This document shows positions 23,604-35,557 of a stretch of DNA of 64,000 nt, one piece after another. The stretch comes from Trematomus loennbergii (taxonomy: Eukaryota; Chordata; Actinopteri; Perciformes; Nototheniidae). The stretch is taken from the NCBI GenBank assembly GCA_012861695.1, contig JAAOOA010000385.1, positions 300,580 to 364,579 of the forward strand, given 5' to 3'. How positions within the stretch are numbered: position 1 is the first letter of the stretch; each line of letters begins with the position of its first letter. The notes beneath the pieces were generated by a model. That model ran no database searches, was not told the origin of the DNA, and was given only the letters and a program-made list of their open reading frames with translations. The position numbers and the translations under genes are program-made.

Positions 23604-25282
23604 TGTATACACATCCTGCTATAGATGAAAAAAAAGATTCATGGCTTTGCTAAAAAGAACCCTCTTTCCCCTTGATGCTGTTCTGAAACACAGCGTCTGT
23701 GTTTGACCATTGCATACTACGTTGCCAATACTACAGTGTGATGAGACTTTTGTTCTTGCATGAATCGAGACACTGTTCTCCTACCTCATGTTGTGATATA
23801 AAAATATGTTTTTTAAGCAGAAGACACTGCATCTCTAACTGTTTATCATCATTGATATTTAGTAAATTACATACCTGTAAATGCTTTTAGCTAATACCTC
23901 AGTTGTGTTTGTTTTTTCCTTCTGTTTTTGCCCTTCCCTGATTTCAGATCTTGTAAATATTCCCTGTAAGACAATGAACTTGGATCAAATTCAAGTAAAG
24001 TTCTGTAGTGTCAAACCAGAGTTGTCTTTTGCCTTTTTGATGCACATTTCTGTCCTCCTCGTCACTTCCTTATTGACTAAAGATTCACACATTTGCACCA
24101 AATTCATATTGAAAATCATCAGCAAGCTTCTGATGTGGTTTTAACTTCAGTAGTTTTGTACATATCGTCTCTACAGCTGATAATGGAGATTTATAGTCAA
24201 CAACAGTATGGACACACTGAAGCCAGTGAGTGGCACTCAAGTTATAATAAATAAATCCCTGTCTCTTGAAATAATAATGTGTAGAATTGAAAGAGCTCAA
24301 TTAAATGAATCAGTCTCTGATCAACAGAAAACGAATTTCTTACTTCAAACAAATAACATTTTCTGGTTTCAGCCTCTCAAATATTGTTTTAGTGTCATAA
24401 TTATGCAATTAAATTGATATTTTGACTCCATGATCAATACATTAATGATAATTTGACAGAGGAATCAATAATTACAACAATATTGTATATCTGAGCGGTT
24501 TTGGAAGAAGTATGCAAATAAGTAAATGTAGCAAAATCAAAGTGTAGAAATACACTTGTAGGTATTAATAATTAAAATTAGAATATACTTAGTATATATT
24601 ACAGCATACTTGTGTATTATAATTAGTGATGCATTCATGTGTTCATCACTTTAATGTTGCAGCTAGTGAAGGTGGGCCTGGTTTTGAAAATCATCTTGTG
24701 ATGCAATCACACCAGACTTCCTCACACATCTCCTTCTGGCGCCCTCGCTTGGACCACGCCCATCTTTAAAATCAACCTTCTAATCTCATTTTAACATCTG
24801 CAAAGTTGCATGACTGCATCTTGCACAATTGCAAAATTGGAGTGACAAAATGTGTCAGCTGACAATATGGAGAGGTCCTCAAATCCTCCTCTATTCTAGT
24901 TTCCGATACAGTAGAAGCTTCCAGAAGCCCATTCTGCCACGAAACGCTAACGGACTAACTATGTTAAACAATGGCAGCATCCCACCCACACTGATTCAAT
25001 AGACATGGACAATTCTTATTTTAACAAACAATTCATCCTTTCATTAATCACTTTATTAGCTGTTTATAAAATGCATTCAAAACATTTAGTATTCAAAATC
25101 AATTAAAGCCAGGGGCTAAGCAAAGTCTTTAGGATTCATTAATGGATATCTCGGAACAATACCATCTTGTTATTGTTATTATTATAGCCAAAGTAGTGGT
25201 CTGACCAAACAGGTCCACATTGAGGTCTCAAGAGTTAAGTCCACATCTTCCAACACAAGACCTTTTGTGTTTACCTGTGTGG
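23604..25282. other. Gene-free interval
   Basis: AT-rich sequence between the piggyBac-like element and the gpr160-like gene. I see no exon, RNA gene or element end that I can support. It would be the 3' flank of the gpr160-like gene. Confidence 0.5.
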
Positions 25283-26165
25283 TCAGGCTCTGTCCTCCGA
25301 AGCCAGGCTAAATGTAAATCTCCACTCACAGAAGCTGTCGGGGGCACGGCCCCCCAGCCCTGCCCCAGCTGCGAGGCGGGACAGACTGCACATAAAACCA
25401 CTGCTATCAGGAGGCTGTTGAGGAAGCAGAGCCAGGCGCCGCTCAGGCCCAGGTAGGCAGGGATTCCCACAAGCAGCAGGAGGAGCACGGCCAGGATCAC
25501 CAGGAACAGAGCCCATGTGTTCAGAAATATATGCAGGGTCTGGAGAACAAAACTTCTTCTGGAGAGAGCTCTACTTTGGTCTGTAGTTTGATCTTTTAAA
25601 GGAGAATGTTTTAATGTCAGGCATCCAGCATGCAACGCTGCACAGCCCAAAATCAGGAGGAGAGACGTAGCAATGTGCAGGATCTGAGAGGTGTGGAAGA
25701 CCCAGCACTGGTGGATCTGGATGTGAAACACTTCCTCTATGACGGGCCTGAAGTCAGACAGCAGGAAGACGTAGAGAGCAGAGAGGATCCACAGCAGGCC
25801 GCTCACAAAGAGGCTCAACCTGCTGGAGGCCTGCCACCTCCGAGTGATGGAGAAGAAATGGTCCAAACCGGCCAGGACTACGACCGGCCACTGCAGAGCG
25901 CTGTAGACTTCTCCAAGGATCTGAACCAGCAGACACACATGGTACCGGGTCAGCTTTAAGCCCAGCAGGTGTCCCTCAGCCTGGAGGTGCAGGGCGGTGA
26001 TGGAGAGGGTCAGGTGTCAACAGCCAGGGACACAGAAAACCAGGGCACACACAAAAACCCCAGGAAGCTTCGGCAGATGTGTTTCCTCTGGAAGAACACC
26101 AGCGCCCAGTTGAGAAGACATTTTCCTCCCAGGCCCCGCAGGATGGAGGCGATGGGGACGTTCAT
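25283..26165 (-). CDS. gpr160: G protein-coupled receptor 160-like (two frameshifts)
   Basis: A seven-helix receptor whose closest known family is the divergent class A orphan receptor GPR160, a plasma-membrane protein. From the ATG at 26165 the frame reads LGGKCLLNWALVF, RKHICRSF, LTRYHVCLLVQI, LQWPVVVLAGLD, LLWILSALYVFLL, FLNTWALFLVILAV and IPAYLGLSGAWLCFLNSLL. These match GPR160 in order and spacing, including the IPAY-WL-F-NS-LIA seventh helix and a tail DSFCEWRF. Single bases are missing near 26011-26020 and near 25340-25362 (a C6 run). Adding two bases gives exactly 295 codons, slightly shorter than the mammalian protein. The single-exon coding region is typical of the family. An in-frame stop lies upstream of the chosen ATG. 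The longest uninterrupted frame is 25228-25938. Confidence 0.8.
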
Positions 26166-27330
26166 TGTGTTTTCAACCAGAGGTGCAGCAGGTACCGAGG
26201 GTCATTATGGAGGGACACTCTGCTGCTGCAGGTGGAAACATAATTTAAATGTATTACTTGAACAAATCTTACAACCTAATTTCAAATCTTAAAGAACCAG
26301 TATATAGGATTTATTCCTTTATTTCATTGGAATTTTACCAAATGATATTGTTATAGGGCAACATTAATTATAATAACAAACATATCCAAGGCATAAGAAA
26401 AAAAGGTAAAGAAAATGATAAGCATCAATTCAAAGGATATATTTAACAGATAACTAATATGTACATAATTGTCACATCTAACCTGTAATTTTTGTTAGGA
26501 AAGGACATGCCTGAAAGACACGATTCAACATGTTCTCCTTCTCTGAGGGTCAAGAAGAACATCCAAGAGGAAAATAAAAAGCTGATGTTATGAGATTTTA
26601 AGACCAGTACAGGACATTCACTAATAAACTACACTTTTATTGTGAAAACAAAGATCTGCACACCGAATATTTTTGTAGTCTATCAGGACCATCATTTGTA
26701 GATAGACAATCAAATATACAGTCTATGCTGTCAACATATCACGGTTATTTAAATCTGAGAGCCGTTAGTTTGCTCACTTCTGACGGTCAGTCAATGTTAT
26801 TTACGGTTGTTGTTAAAAAGACTCTTATCCCTCTCTAAAACTAAGTCCAAGGTCAAATAGTTTTTCAAAAATTGGAAAAAAAACACGTTTGTATTTTTAT
26901 TTGACTTACATTGTGTACACATCATGTTAATCCTAAAATGTAGTGCGTAGATATTTGCTTAATATAGCAACGACTCCATGCGAAATTGGCAGAAAGTGCT
27001 TCATACATGTCTCTCAAATATATAAATCTTCTCTCTGTTTTATTGTTATTATTCTGAAGATTTTTCGATTTTGGACTGGCAAAAAAAGATCACCTTGGAA
27101 TGTTAATTGAAAAAATAATAATCTGCAATCAATTAAATGCTGAAATTAATAATTGGTTCTGGCCCTTGTTAGTTTACGCCTGTTTTGATTTATTTTAGTC
27201 GATAGTTCAAGTTATGTTTGACTACTTTCCATAAACCGTATAAGCAGATCAATAGACAGTTGGCTGGAGCACTGCAACTAACACGTGGCTTGGCTTCTTA
27301 AACTAAAATGAAAACTGATTTTGAATCTAA
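26166..27330. other. Gene-free interval upstream of the gpr160-like gene
   Basis: It would contain the promoter and any 5' non-coding exon of the gpr160-like gene, but no TATA box or CpG-rich stretch stands out. AT-rich, no element ends recognised. Confidence 0.45.
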
Positions 27331-28350
27331 GGCCCCATTTACACGGGAACACAAACGAAAACGATACGCAAACTAACCAAATTTGAATGTGTGTGTGTAT
27401 ACAGGGGACGCCGTTTGCCGACAGGCAAGGCAGGCAAGTGCTTGGACCAGAAGGGGGCCCCCAAAGAAGGTAGATTAAGAAGGTCCACAGCAACGACAAC
27501 ATGAAACACCCTTTAATTTACTGCAACGACATGTCGGGAAACCCCCTCAAGGGGGCCCCATGCATAGCACGCCGAAACTGCTTCTTAGGCCCAATCCCAA
27601 ACCACGCCCTACACCCTACCCCTACACACTCCCCCTCCATGACGGAGTGAACTCCGTGGAGTGACACTTGCAGCTCAACGAGGCTCCTCCTGTCAGATGG
27701 AGGGAGTAAATACAGCGGCAAGCTTTTGGGACAAACTCCCCTCTCTCCAGCAGAAACAGGAAATGCCGTAACTGTATGTAACAACGGTTTCAAATCAGCA
27801 TCTCTTTGACAAAACATTTAAATTAATAACTCAAATAAAACTCCAAACATCTTTAATTGGGTTACTTTTTTGTAAAGCTCTTTTAGTTTTAAACCTCATT
27901 TGTATAAGCTTCTTAGTTTTTGCAACAGTCTGTAAATATACACAACTTTATAATAAAATGCACACATTTACCTTTTTCTAGACTAAACACAGGTATGATC
28001 CTAAGTTAAAAAAATATGAGGTTATCATGAGGTTGTTAACATCGCAATTTATCAGTGGATGTTTGCTGGAACTGTTTGTAAACAGCGTGTTTACACACAG
28101 CGTGCTGACCGGTCTCCAGTCAGCACCGATGCAGACTCGCTGTTTGATGGCTTGATAACCCACTCCCCCTCCACAACGGTGTAGGGCGTGGTTTGGGATT
28201 GGGCCTGAATTTCAGTTTCGTTGCTCCGCTCCGTGGGGGAGGGTGGGGGTGGGGGGGTACTTTACTGGCATTGATCCGGACCAGTGGGGGGCTATACGAA
28301 AGAGAAAAGTGGTGGATACAACCCGTTTCGTTCCTGTGTAAACAGCACCT
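27331..28350. mobile_element. TIR element with TAA target duplication (outer of a nested pair)
   Basis: Left end GGCCCCATTTACACGGGAAC and the reverse complement of the right end, GGTGCTGTTTACACAGGAAC, match over the inner 14 positions with few differences. TAA flanks both sides (27328-27330, 28351-28353), as in PIF/Harbinger-type insertions. No transposase. A second inverted-repeat element is nested at 27588-28205. Confidence 0.65.
27588..28205. mobile_element. 618-bp MITE with 27-bp perfect inverted ends (inner)
   Basis: The ends GGCCCAATCCCAAACCACGC... and the reverse complement of 28179-28205 are identical over about 27 bases, followed by further CCCTCC/GGAGGG similarity. Flanks are TTA on the left and TGA on the right, possibly a mutated 3-bp duplication. 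No coding capacity. Confidence 0.8.
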
Positions 28351-28683
28351 TAAACATGAGCTGAGACCGTTTCACTTTGGGGCAATATAAAACCTTAGCA
28401 ACACATCATCTTTCAATTTAAATAACACTAAACTCAAACTGTAATTACTTCTTCATTAAAAAAAGAGATAAAAACAGCACAACTTTGTTCTACCAAAGCG
28501 GCAAGGAAGATTGTAGTGATGACAAAAAAGATAATCAACCTTTCTAAGACATCTGCAGCAACATGAAAAAAATGAAAATAGATTAAACAAAGTAAACTGA
28601 TGCTCTGAAGAAATCATAGGCACACAAAGTAGTGTTTCAGGGTTGCTGCAGATCTTAAAAAGTCTTTAAAAGCACGACGGTGT

Positions 28684-28905
28684 ACAGTACTTGACGAAAC
28701 TCCTCTTGGACCACAGTGATGCCACGTTTTTAAACTCTTAAAGAGTCAAACTGTTTACTGTTTTAATCAGGACACAATTACTGTAATTAGATCATGTTAA
28801 AACATTGAATTAGACGTATTTTTATCCTACCTTGTTGAAGATGAAGATGACAGTCTCTGTCCGGTTGCCCTGCCTGAATACACAATGTACAGTTTATAGT
28901 GTGTG
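28684..28905 (-). pseudogene. 5' end relic of a SLAM-like gene (leader exon deleted)
   Basis: The 220 bp before the LTR element align with 47521-47750, the leader exon and intron 1 start of the SLAM-like gene on the minus strand. At 28831-28850 the donor side and the start side of the leader exon are fused: about 30 bases coding the hydrophobic core are missing and the ATG is changed to ATC. No immunoglobulin exon follows. The relic continues beyond the LTR insertion at 34095-34170. Confidence 0.8.
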
Positions 28906-29358
28906 TGTTATGTTTATGCATGGTTTTTGTTGTGTGATTTCCTGTTTTGCTCCTTTTACCCCTCACTACTCTGTCTCTCCTTCTCTGCAGGGCTGGTGTG
29001 TGACAGGGGGCGTGGCTGGTATTCTCCTGGCTGCAGATGAGGCACACCTGTTCCCATTCAGATAATCACCTGCTCTTTAAGAGCCTGCCCTCACCTCACT
29101 TCTCTGCCAGAGAATTAAATGCTGTTCCACGATCCAGAGTGCCTTTCTGCAGCCTTGAGTTTTGTTTTGTTTCTTTGCAGTTTTTGGAGCTACTTTTCGA
29201 GTATAGCCTGGGACGTTTCCCTCTGCTTTGTTTTTGGACCTTTCTGCAGCCAGCCAGCTCCCTGTTTTCAGTACCTGCCTTGGCCTATTATTTATTAAAC
29301 ACCTTGAGCTTAACTTGTGTCTGTCTCTGCTTTGGGGTCCAAGAATCCATACGTCACA
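28906..29358 (+). repeat. 5' LTR
   Basis: TG...CA, 453 bp. A TATA-like TTTAA (29076-29080) lies 28 bp before the inferred RNA start at 29106, and ATTAAA (29294-29299) can serve as the poly(A) signal. Confidence 0.95.
29076..29116 (+). promoter_or_regulatory. LTR core promoter and inferred RNA 5' end
   Basis: TTTAA at 29076-29080 is followed 28 bp later by GCCAGAGAATT (29106-29116), the exact reverse complement of the sequence just after the 5' LTR (29360-29370). If transcription starts at 29106, the RNA 5' end can fold onto the primer-binding site, as known for Tf1 and sushi-type elements. Confidence 0.65.
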
Positions 29359-29359
29359 G

Positions 29360-29370
29360 AATTCTCTGGC
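29360..29370 (+). promoter_or_regulatory. Primer-binding site for self-priming
   Basis: AATTCTCTGGC, one base after the LTR, is complementary to LTR positions 29106-29116 over 11 nt. The match stops exactly there on both sides. I recognise no tRNA 3' end match, which favours self-priming over tRNA priming. Confidence 0.65.
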
Positions 29371-29373
29371 CAA

Positions 29374-30444
29374 ATGGACCCCGCAGAGAATGAGAGACTC
29401 AGGGAAGCGCTTGCTGCCCAAGGTGTAATTATAGGGCATCATGACAGAGCCCTGCAGAAGTTAATGGAAGCGATTCAGGAATTAACCTCCGGTGTGACCA
29501 ACCTCGGAGGCCGTATGGATCAGGTCGCAGCACATCTCTCCACGCGCCCGCTGACTGCCAATGCTCAAGCTCCAGATCCTGCTCCTCCACCTCAAGCTGA
29601 TCCGGAACGACAGCCCTGCAATCCTCGTGAGCCCTTTATCCCCACTCCGTCAGGTATTCAGGAGATTTAGGGTCTTGTAGTCAGTTCTTGCACCAATGTA
29701 GTCTTGTGTTTGAGCAACAACCATTCACTTATTCCACTGATAGATCTAGGGTTGCTTTTATTATGAGCTACTCAGTGATAAGGCAGCAGCATGGGCCCTT
29801 GCCATATCTAACAGCAACTCGCCTATCAGTCAGTCTCTGCCGTCTTTTACTGCAGAGATGCGTAAGGTTTTTGATCATCCAGTGAGGGGGAAGGAGGCTG
29901 GTAAAAGACTCTTTCACTCCACCAGGGTTCAGGCTCTGTTGCTAATTTTGCTATTGATTTCCGCATTCTTGCAGCTGAGAGCGGTTGGGATGACATGGCC
30001 TTGCTGGGAATTTTTTGTAAGGGGCTAAATGATGATTTAAAGGATGAACTAGCTGCCAGGGATGAAACTTCCTCCTTAGAGGAGTTGATTTCTTTAGCGA
30101 CACGATTAGATAACCGCCTCCGCGAGAGGCGTAGAGAGAGATCAGGAAAGCATAGCTCCACCTCCCTTCCCCCTCAGTCCAAGTTTTCTAGACAGCCTGC
30201 GTTCCCTGGACCTTCTCTTCATCCTCCAGACTCCTGGCCTTCCAGTGCTTCGCCTGCTACCAAGGCCTCTCCCTTCCGCATGGAGGAGCCCATGCAGCTG
30301 GGAAGGATGACGCTTACCCAATCAGAACGTCAACGCCGTCTTCATCAGAGACTCTGCTTCTACTGTGGCCAGGCTGGTCACTTCCGCGCCGGTTGTCCTA
30401 CTCAGCCAAAAGACCTGGCTCATCAGCAACAGGGGGAGTACTGA
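29374..30444 (+). pseudogene. gag-like frame with CCHC zinc knuckle (frameshifted)
   Basis: Starts at the ATG at 29374 (MDPAENERLREALAAQG), four bases after the primer-binding site, as usual for this element class. The first part is open to the stop at 29670. The capsid-like part continues in two other frames (29688-29770, then a shift), and the last part is open at 29995-30444. The zinc knuckle [14 protein letters not shown] (C-X2-C-X4-H-X4-C) lies at 30353-30397. Gag would form the particle and bind the RNA. At least two frameshifts make this copy non-functional as written. Confidence 0.85.
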
Positions 30445-33400
30445 TGAGCCATACCTCTATCAACTCAGCCTCCTCCAACCGCATCCCAGTCAAAGGTACT
30501 ATTTCTTGGTCTCAGGCCTCTTTTCCGCTTCAGGTCTTGATAGATTCTGGTGCGGATGACAATTTCATTGACTCTGACTTTGTGATGCAGTCTAAGCTCC
30601 CCTTTGAGCCTCTTCCTGAACCTAAAGATGTGTTTGCCTTAGACGGGAGACTCCTAGCCCAAGTCACCCACCGTACTGCTCCAGTTTCCCTCAAGCTCTC
30701 TGGTAACCATCACGAGATTATCTCCCTGTACCTTATCCCCTCACCCATGTCGCCACTCGTTTTAGGTTTTCCGTGGTTAAAGCTCCATAACCCTCATATA
30801 GATTGGGCCAACTCGTCTATCGTTAACTGGAGTATATTCTGTCACTCACATTGCTTACACTCTGCTGTACCCCCCACAGTTACTAGGGCACCAGATTCCC
30901 CCAAACCCATTGATCTCACCTCTGTACCCCCTGAATATCACAACGTCAAGGAGGTTTTCAGCAAGGACCACGCACTATCCTTGCCACCTCACCGGCCCTA
31001 CGACTGTGCCATAGATTTGCTCCCTGGCACCCCCTTTCCATCTAGTAAACTGTACAATCTCTCCAGGCCAGAAAGGGAGGCCATGGAGAGTTACATCTCT
31101 GACTCACTCGCTGCTGGGCTCATTCGCCCCTCTTCATCTCCTATGGGCGCAGGTTTCTTTTTTGTGGACAAGAAGGATAAGACCCTACGCCCTTGCATAG
31201 ACTACAGAGGTCTAAATGGGATCACAGTCAAGAACAAGTACCCCCTTCCACTCATTGACTCTGCTTTTGTCCCCCTCCATGAAGCCACAATCTTCACTAA
31301 GTTGGATCTTCGCAATGCATACCACTTGGTGAGAATAAAGGAGGGGGATGAGTGGAAGACTGCATTCAATACTCCTCTGGGACATTTTGAGTATTTGGTA
31401 ATGCCTTTTGGGTTAACGAATGCACCAGGTGTTTTCCAAGCTATGATTAATGATGTCTTGCGTGACATGTTAAACAGGTTTGTTTTTGTGTACCTTGATG
31501 ACATCCTGATCTTCTCTCGCACTCCTCAGGAGCATGTCCAGCATGTAAGGCTGGTACTACAGAGACTTCTTGAGAACAGACTGTATGTTAAGGTTGAGAA
31601 GTGCGAGTTTCATGCCTCTTCTGTGAGTTTCCTGGGTTTTATCGTCGACAAAGGACAATTAAGGACTGACCCCGCCAAGGTCCAAGCAGTGACCGAGTGG
31701 CCCACTCCCTCTAACAGGAAGCAGTTGCAAAGGTTTCTGGGCTTTGCCAACTTTTATAGGAGGTTTATTCGGGACTATAGTAGGGTAGCAGTACCTCTGA
31801 CTAAACTAACCTCTGTCAAGTTGCCTTTTGTGTGGTCTCCTGCAGCTGAGGCAGCTTTCGTAAAACTGAAATGTATGTTTTCCACTGCTCCTGTTCTCTC
31901 TCATTCTGATCCAGGGATCCAGTTTGTGGTGGAGGTGGATGCCTCTGATTCTGGAGTGGGGGCAGTATTATCCCAGCGTTCCCCCTCAGACCAGAAGCTC
32001 CACCCTTGTGCGTTCTTCTCTCGCCGGCTGACCCCTGCTGAGAGGAACTACGACGTTGGTAATCGGGAGTTGCTGGCAGTGGTTCTGGCCCTTCAAGAAT
32101 GGAGGCACTGGCTGGAGGGAGCCACCCATCCTTTTGTAGTATGGACTGACCATAAGAATTTGTCTTACCTTCGCTCTGCACGCAGGCTCAACTCGCGCCA
32201 GGCTCGGTGGGCTCTCTTCCTGGGACGGTTCAACTTTACCTTGACCTACCGGCCTGGCTCCAGGAATGTGAAGGCCGACGCCTTGTCCCGGCAGTTCGCC
32301 CCCCCAGTGGAGGATTCATCAGATGAAACAATTTTGCCATCTTCCTGTGTCGTGGGAGCTGCTAGATGGGAGATTGAAAGGGTGGTCCAGGAGGCCCAGG
32401 AGGACCATCCAGCGGCTCAGGATTGTCCACCAGACCGGCTGTTTGTTCCCCCCGATGCTAGATCTCCAGTGCTCCTGTGGGGACACGCGTCCAAAGTAGC
32501 CTGCCATCCAGGTTTTCTTCGGACCCTGGCCCTACTTAAACAACGCTTCTGGTGGCCCACTATGTCCGCAGACACAAAGGAGTATGTCTCAGCCTGTTCC
32601 GTCTGTGCCCGCAGCAAAGCTTCACATCAGGCCCCCGCTGGTCTTCTTCGCCCCCTTCCCATTCCCCACCGGCCCTGGTCCCACATTGCGGTGGATTTTG
32701 TGACTGGTCTCCCACCATCAGACGGTAACGACACTATTCTGACCATCGTTGACCGTTTTTCTAAGGCTGTGCACTTTGTCCCCCTGCCTAAACTACCTTC
32801 TGCCCTTGAGACTGCCACTCTTCTCACCCAGCATGTTTTTAGGCTGCATGGTATCCCTCAGGATATTGTATCAGACAGGGGTCCGCAGTTTTCCTCCCAA
32901 GTATGGAGGGCTTTTTGCCAGGCATTGGGGGCGTCGGCCAGCTTGTCCTCTGGGTACCATCCCCAGACCAATGGCCAGACGGAGCGGGCAAATCAGGACC
33001 TGGGAGCGGCTCTTCGTTGTGTTGCCTCTCAAAACCCGGCCTCATGGTCTTTTCATCTACCGTGGGTTGAGTACGCCCACAACTCCTTGGTATGCTCTGC
33101 CACAGGTATGTCACCTTTTATGGCTTCCAACGGCTTCCAACCCCCCCTTTTTCCGGTTCAAGAGAGAGAGGTGGCGGTTCCCTCGGTGCAGGGGCATCTT
33201 TGGCTTTCCTCCCGTGACCTCCCTCTACAAACTGAGTCTCGGAAACTCACTCCCAGGTACATTGGACCTTATGAGATTGAACGTGTCATCAATCCTAGTG
33301 TGGTTAGGCTCAAGTTGCCTCTTGCCTTGAAGGTGCACCCAACTTTTCATGTGTCACTCCTCAAAAGAGTTTCCTGCAGTCCTCTTTGCCCTCCGACCGA

Positions 33401-33569
33401 ACCCCTCCACCCCCCGGCTCATCGACAACCACCCGGCCTTCACTGGACGGCGGTTGCTGAAGGTTCGAAGGCGGGGCCGTGGCTACCAGTACCTAGTGGA
33501 TTGGGAGGGGTATGGGCAGAGGACGACAATGGGTTTCTCGCTCGCTCATTTTGGACCCTGATCTCTTGA
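30444..33569 (+). CDS. Pol polyprotein: protease, reverse transcriptase, RNase H, integrase
   Basis: The pol ATG (30444) overlaps the gag stop in TGATG; the open frame itself begins at 30393. Numbered from 30393: aspartic protease DSGA at residue 51; reverse transcriptase with LDLRNAYH and catalytic YLDD at about 367-370; RNase H starting [16 protein letters not shown] and ending [10 protein letters not shown]; integrase with an H-H-C-C zinc motif and catalytic D768, D828, E864 (spacing 35, canonical). After HVSLLKR the frame slips. Pieces of the chromodomain ([11 protein letters not shown]) and the terminal segment up to the TGA at 33626-33628 are in other frames. The enzyme core is open, only the chromodomain end is broken. 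Chromodomains direct integration to marked chromatin. Confidence 0.93.
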   Translation: MSHTSINSASSNRIPVKGTISWSQASFPLQVLIDSGADDNFIDSDFVMQSKLPFEPLPEPKDVFALDGRLLAQVTHRTAPVSLKLSGNHHEIISLYLIPSPMSPLVLGFPWLKLHNPHIDWANSSIVNWSIFCHSHCLHSAVPPTVTRAPDSPKPIDLTSVPPEYHNVKEVFSKDHALSLPPHRPYDCAIDLLPGTPFPSSKLYNLSRPEREAMESYISDSLAAGLIRPSSSPMGAGFFFVDKKDKTLRPCIDYRGLNGITVKNKYPLPLIDSAFVPLHEATIFTKLDLRNAYHLVRIKEGDEWKTAFNTPLGHFEYLVMPFGLTNAPGVFQAMINDVLRDMLNRFVFVYLDDILIFSRTPQEHVQHVRLVLQRLLENRLYVKVEKCEFHASSVSFLGFIVDKGQLRTDPAKVQAVTEWPTPSNRKQLQRFLGFANFYRRFIRDYSRVAVPLTKLTSVKLPFVWSPAAEAAFVKLKCMFSTAPVLSHSDPGIQFVVEVDASDSGVGAVLSQRSPSDQKLHPCAFFSRRLTPAERNYDVGNRELLAVVLALQEWRHWLEGATHPFVVWTDHKNLSYLRSARRLNSRQARWALFLGRFNFTLTYRPGSRNVKADALSRQFAPPVEDSSDETILPSSCVVGAARWEIERVVQEAQEDHPAAQDCPPDRLFVPPDARSPVLLWGHASKVACHPGFLRTLALLKQRFWWPTMSADTKEYVSACSVCARSKASHQAPAGLLRPLPIPHRPWSHIAVDFVTGLPPSDGNDTILTIVDRFSKAVHFVPLPKLPSALETATLLTQHVFRLHGIPQDIVSDRGPQFSSQVWRAFCQALGASASLSSGYHPQTNGQTERANQDLGAALRCVASQNPASWSFHLPWVEYAHNSLVCSATGMSPFMASNGFQPPLFPVQEREVAVPSVQGHLWLSSRDLPLQTESRKLTPRYIGPYEIERVINPSVVRLKLPLALKVHPTFHVSLLKRVSCSPLCPPTEPLHPPAHRQPPGLHWTAVAEGSKAGPWLPVPSGLGGVWAEDDNGFLARSFWTLIS

Positions 33570-33626
33570 GAGACTTTTATGCCCGGTACCCGGATAAGCC
33601 TGGTAGGACGCCAGGAGGCGTCCTTT

Positions 33627-33636
33627 GAGGGAGGGG
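33627..33636 (+). promoter_or_regulatory. Polypurine tract
   Basis: GAGGGAGGGG, overlapping the pol stop and three bases before the 3' LTR; the expected plus-strand primer. Confidence 0.9.
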
Positions 33637-33639
33637 TAC

Positions 33640-34094
33640 TGTTATGTTTATGCATGGTTTTTGTTGTGTGATTTCCTGTTTTGCTCCTTTTACCCCTCAC
33701 TACTCTGTCTCTCCTTCTCTGCAGGGCTGGTGTGTGACAGGGGGCGTGGCTGGTATTCTCCTGGCTGCAGATGAGGCACACCTGTTCCCATTCAGATAAT
33801 CACCTGCTCTTTAAGAGCCTGGCCCTCACCTCACTTCTCTGCCAGAGAATTAAATGCTGTTCCACGATCCAGAGTGCCTTTTTGCAGCCTTGGAGTTTTG
33901 TTTTGTTGGTTTCTTGCAGTTTTGGAGCTACTTTTCGAGTATAGCCTGGGACGTTTCCCTCTGCTTTGTTTTTGGACCTTTCTGCAGCCAGCCAGCTCCT
34001 GTTTCAGTACCTGCCTTGGCCTATTATTTATTAAACACCTTGAGCTTAACTTGTGTCTGTCTCTGCTTTGGGGTCCAAGAATCCATACGTCACA
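33640..34094 (+). repeat. 3' LTR
   Basis: 455 bp, TG...CA. Compared with the 5' LTR I count one clear substitution but about six small insertions or deletions, mostly at runs of G, C or T. Confidence 0.95.
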
Positions 34095-34170
34095 GTGTGT
34101 CCCTGTTTTGCTCTAACAACTCATCACCAAGTCTTCTTCCTGTAAAAAACACACCCGAGTCAGCTTCTTG

Positions 34171-35557
34171 AGCCGTATCTGGCCGTGCAACACTCACAGT
34201 GTCACATACTTATGCAGAAGTATTATTTAAGCAACACATTAAGTTGACGAAACACTCGAGTCAAATGTAATTAAAGTCAGATCCACTCGTGTCTTGGACG
34301 GGAAGTGATATCATAAACCTGTTAATGTACGCATTCAAACGCTCTTTTCTTTTACCAGCTGTATTCACCTTGCAGGTGCAGCTATGTGGCTTTTATCCTG
34401 GATAAAGTGTTTAAGTCATGGATGTTTAAAGTTTAACTTCTCATATTTGACTAATATTAAAGTTCACTTTTAATTCAGGAAGTATGACGCGCTGCGCTGT
34501 CAGTACGCTTGTCATGTTTGAGATTGGTTGAATGCTCCAAATACCACCCTTTCATGTGAAAGCGCACCTAACTAGATAGGACACGGCTGGCTTGAGCGAT
34601 CCACTTGATAACCAGCGTCGTAGTACAGCTTAGCGAGAGCGCGTATGTTTTGGATTGAGCCAACCGGCTAACTCAAACATATCCAGGTTAGGAAAATCCG
34701 GCTTCGTAGTACAGGCCTCTGAACTCGCAACATTATAAACAAAAACACACATCACAAACGTGGCATTAGGTAGCAAACTCGGCAATATGTCTTACCTTTG
34801 TCGTTGTCTGATCAAAAGTTGTCTTCAATGGCATTAAAATGATAAAAATGTTGCTGAAGGTTAATCCATAGGTTAATCCAATGTGTCTGTCACTTTTAAA
34901 TGATTTCTGATAATCCATTAGCAATAAACCTAGTTTACATTTTCAGATTTCAGAGCGTAAGATAGGTTTCGCTTTAGGCAAACTGCGTGCGCATAGCCCC
35001 CACCTCTCAATGGTAACGTTGGTGTGTATGTGGAAATTCCCCTTCGATTATATTGGCTCTAACGGTTTCAAAAGAGATGTCAATCATCAAAATCGACCAA
35101 TGGGTTCCAGAGAAACGGAAAAAACGCCCATTCACCCAAATGACCCCAGAGGTGGAGTTTTCTTTCTAAACCTCTCTAAAAAAGGTCAACTGTCACTTGT
35201 TTTGCATCAATCTTGATACAGGGTACTTATATGTTATACTTTGGATTCCTAAAGCTTTTAGTCTACCTTACCATCATCCAAGGGTGGTTTTCACTATAAG
35301 TAAAAAAGAATGTTTGGACGGACACTATAATTTAAATTTTTTACTATGTTCAATCTGAATTCTTTAAAATAAAAAAACATCTATATTGATTCTGACTTTT
35401 CTACATCCAACTCACAGGTTTATCATTACTTTGAGAAAAAGATATTAATTTTCCCCTTTTAGAAGGGAAGATATGGTCCTTTGTTCTGGAAATGTCATTT
35501 TTCGAGCCTGAGACCTGAAAAACAGGCTTGGGGCTTAACAGGTTTTAACAAACCTAC
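34171..35557. other. Gene-free interval
   Basis: After the relic flank ends near 34170 I see no exon or element. If a SLAM-like locus once spanned this region, its Ig domain and membrane exons are gone. Confidence 0.45.

Larger units (their letters stand above)
28906..34094 (+). mobile_element. Ty3/sushi-like chromovirus LTR retrotransposon, complete
   Basis: A 5,189-bp element with two LTRs (28906-29358, 33640-34094), 5-bp target duplication GTGTG (28901-28905, 34095-34099), TG...CA ends, gag and pol frames, integrase with a C-terminal chromodomain, a polypurine tract and no envelope frame. It sits in the 5' flank of a dead SLAM-like leader exon; the empty site is seen in the paralogous flank at 47770. 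LTRs are nearly identical, so insertion is recent. Gag and the pol end carry frameshifts, so this copy as written could not make all its proteins. Confidence 0.96.

Noticed and set aside
33874..34171. Open frames across the LTRs (also 29037-29428)
   Set aside because: LTR sequence with promoter, poly(A) signal and terminal structure; frames differ between the two LTRs.
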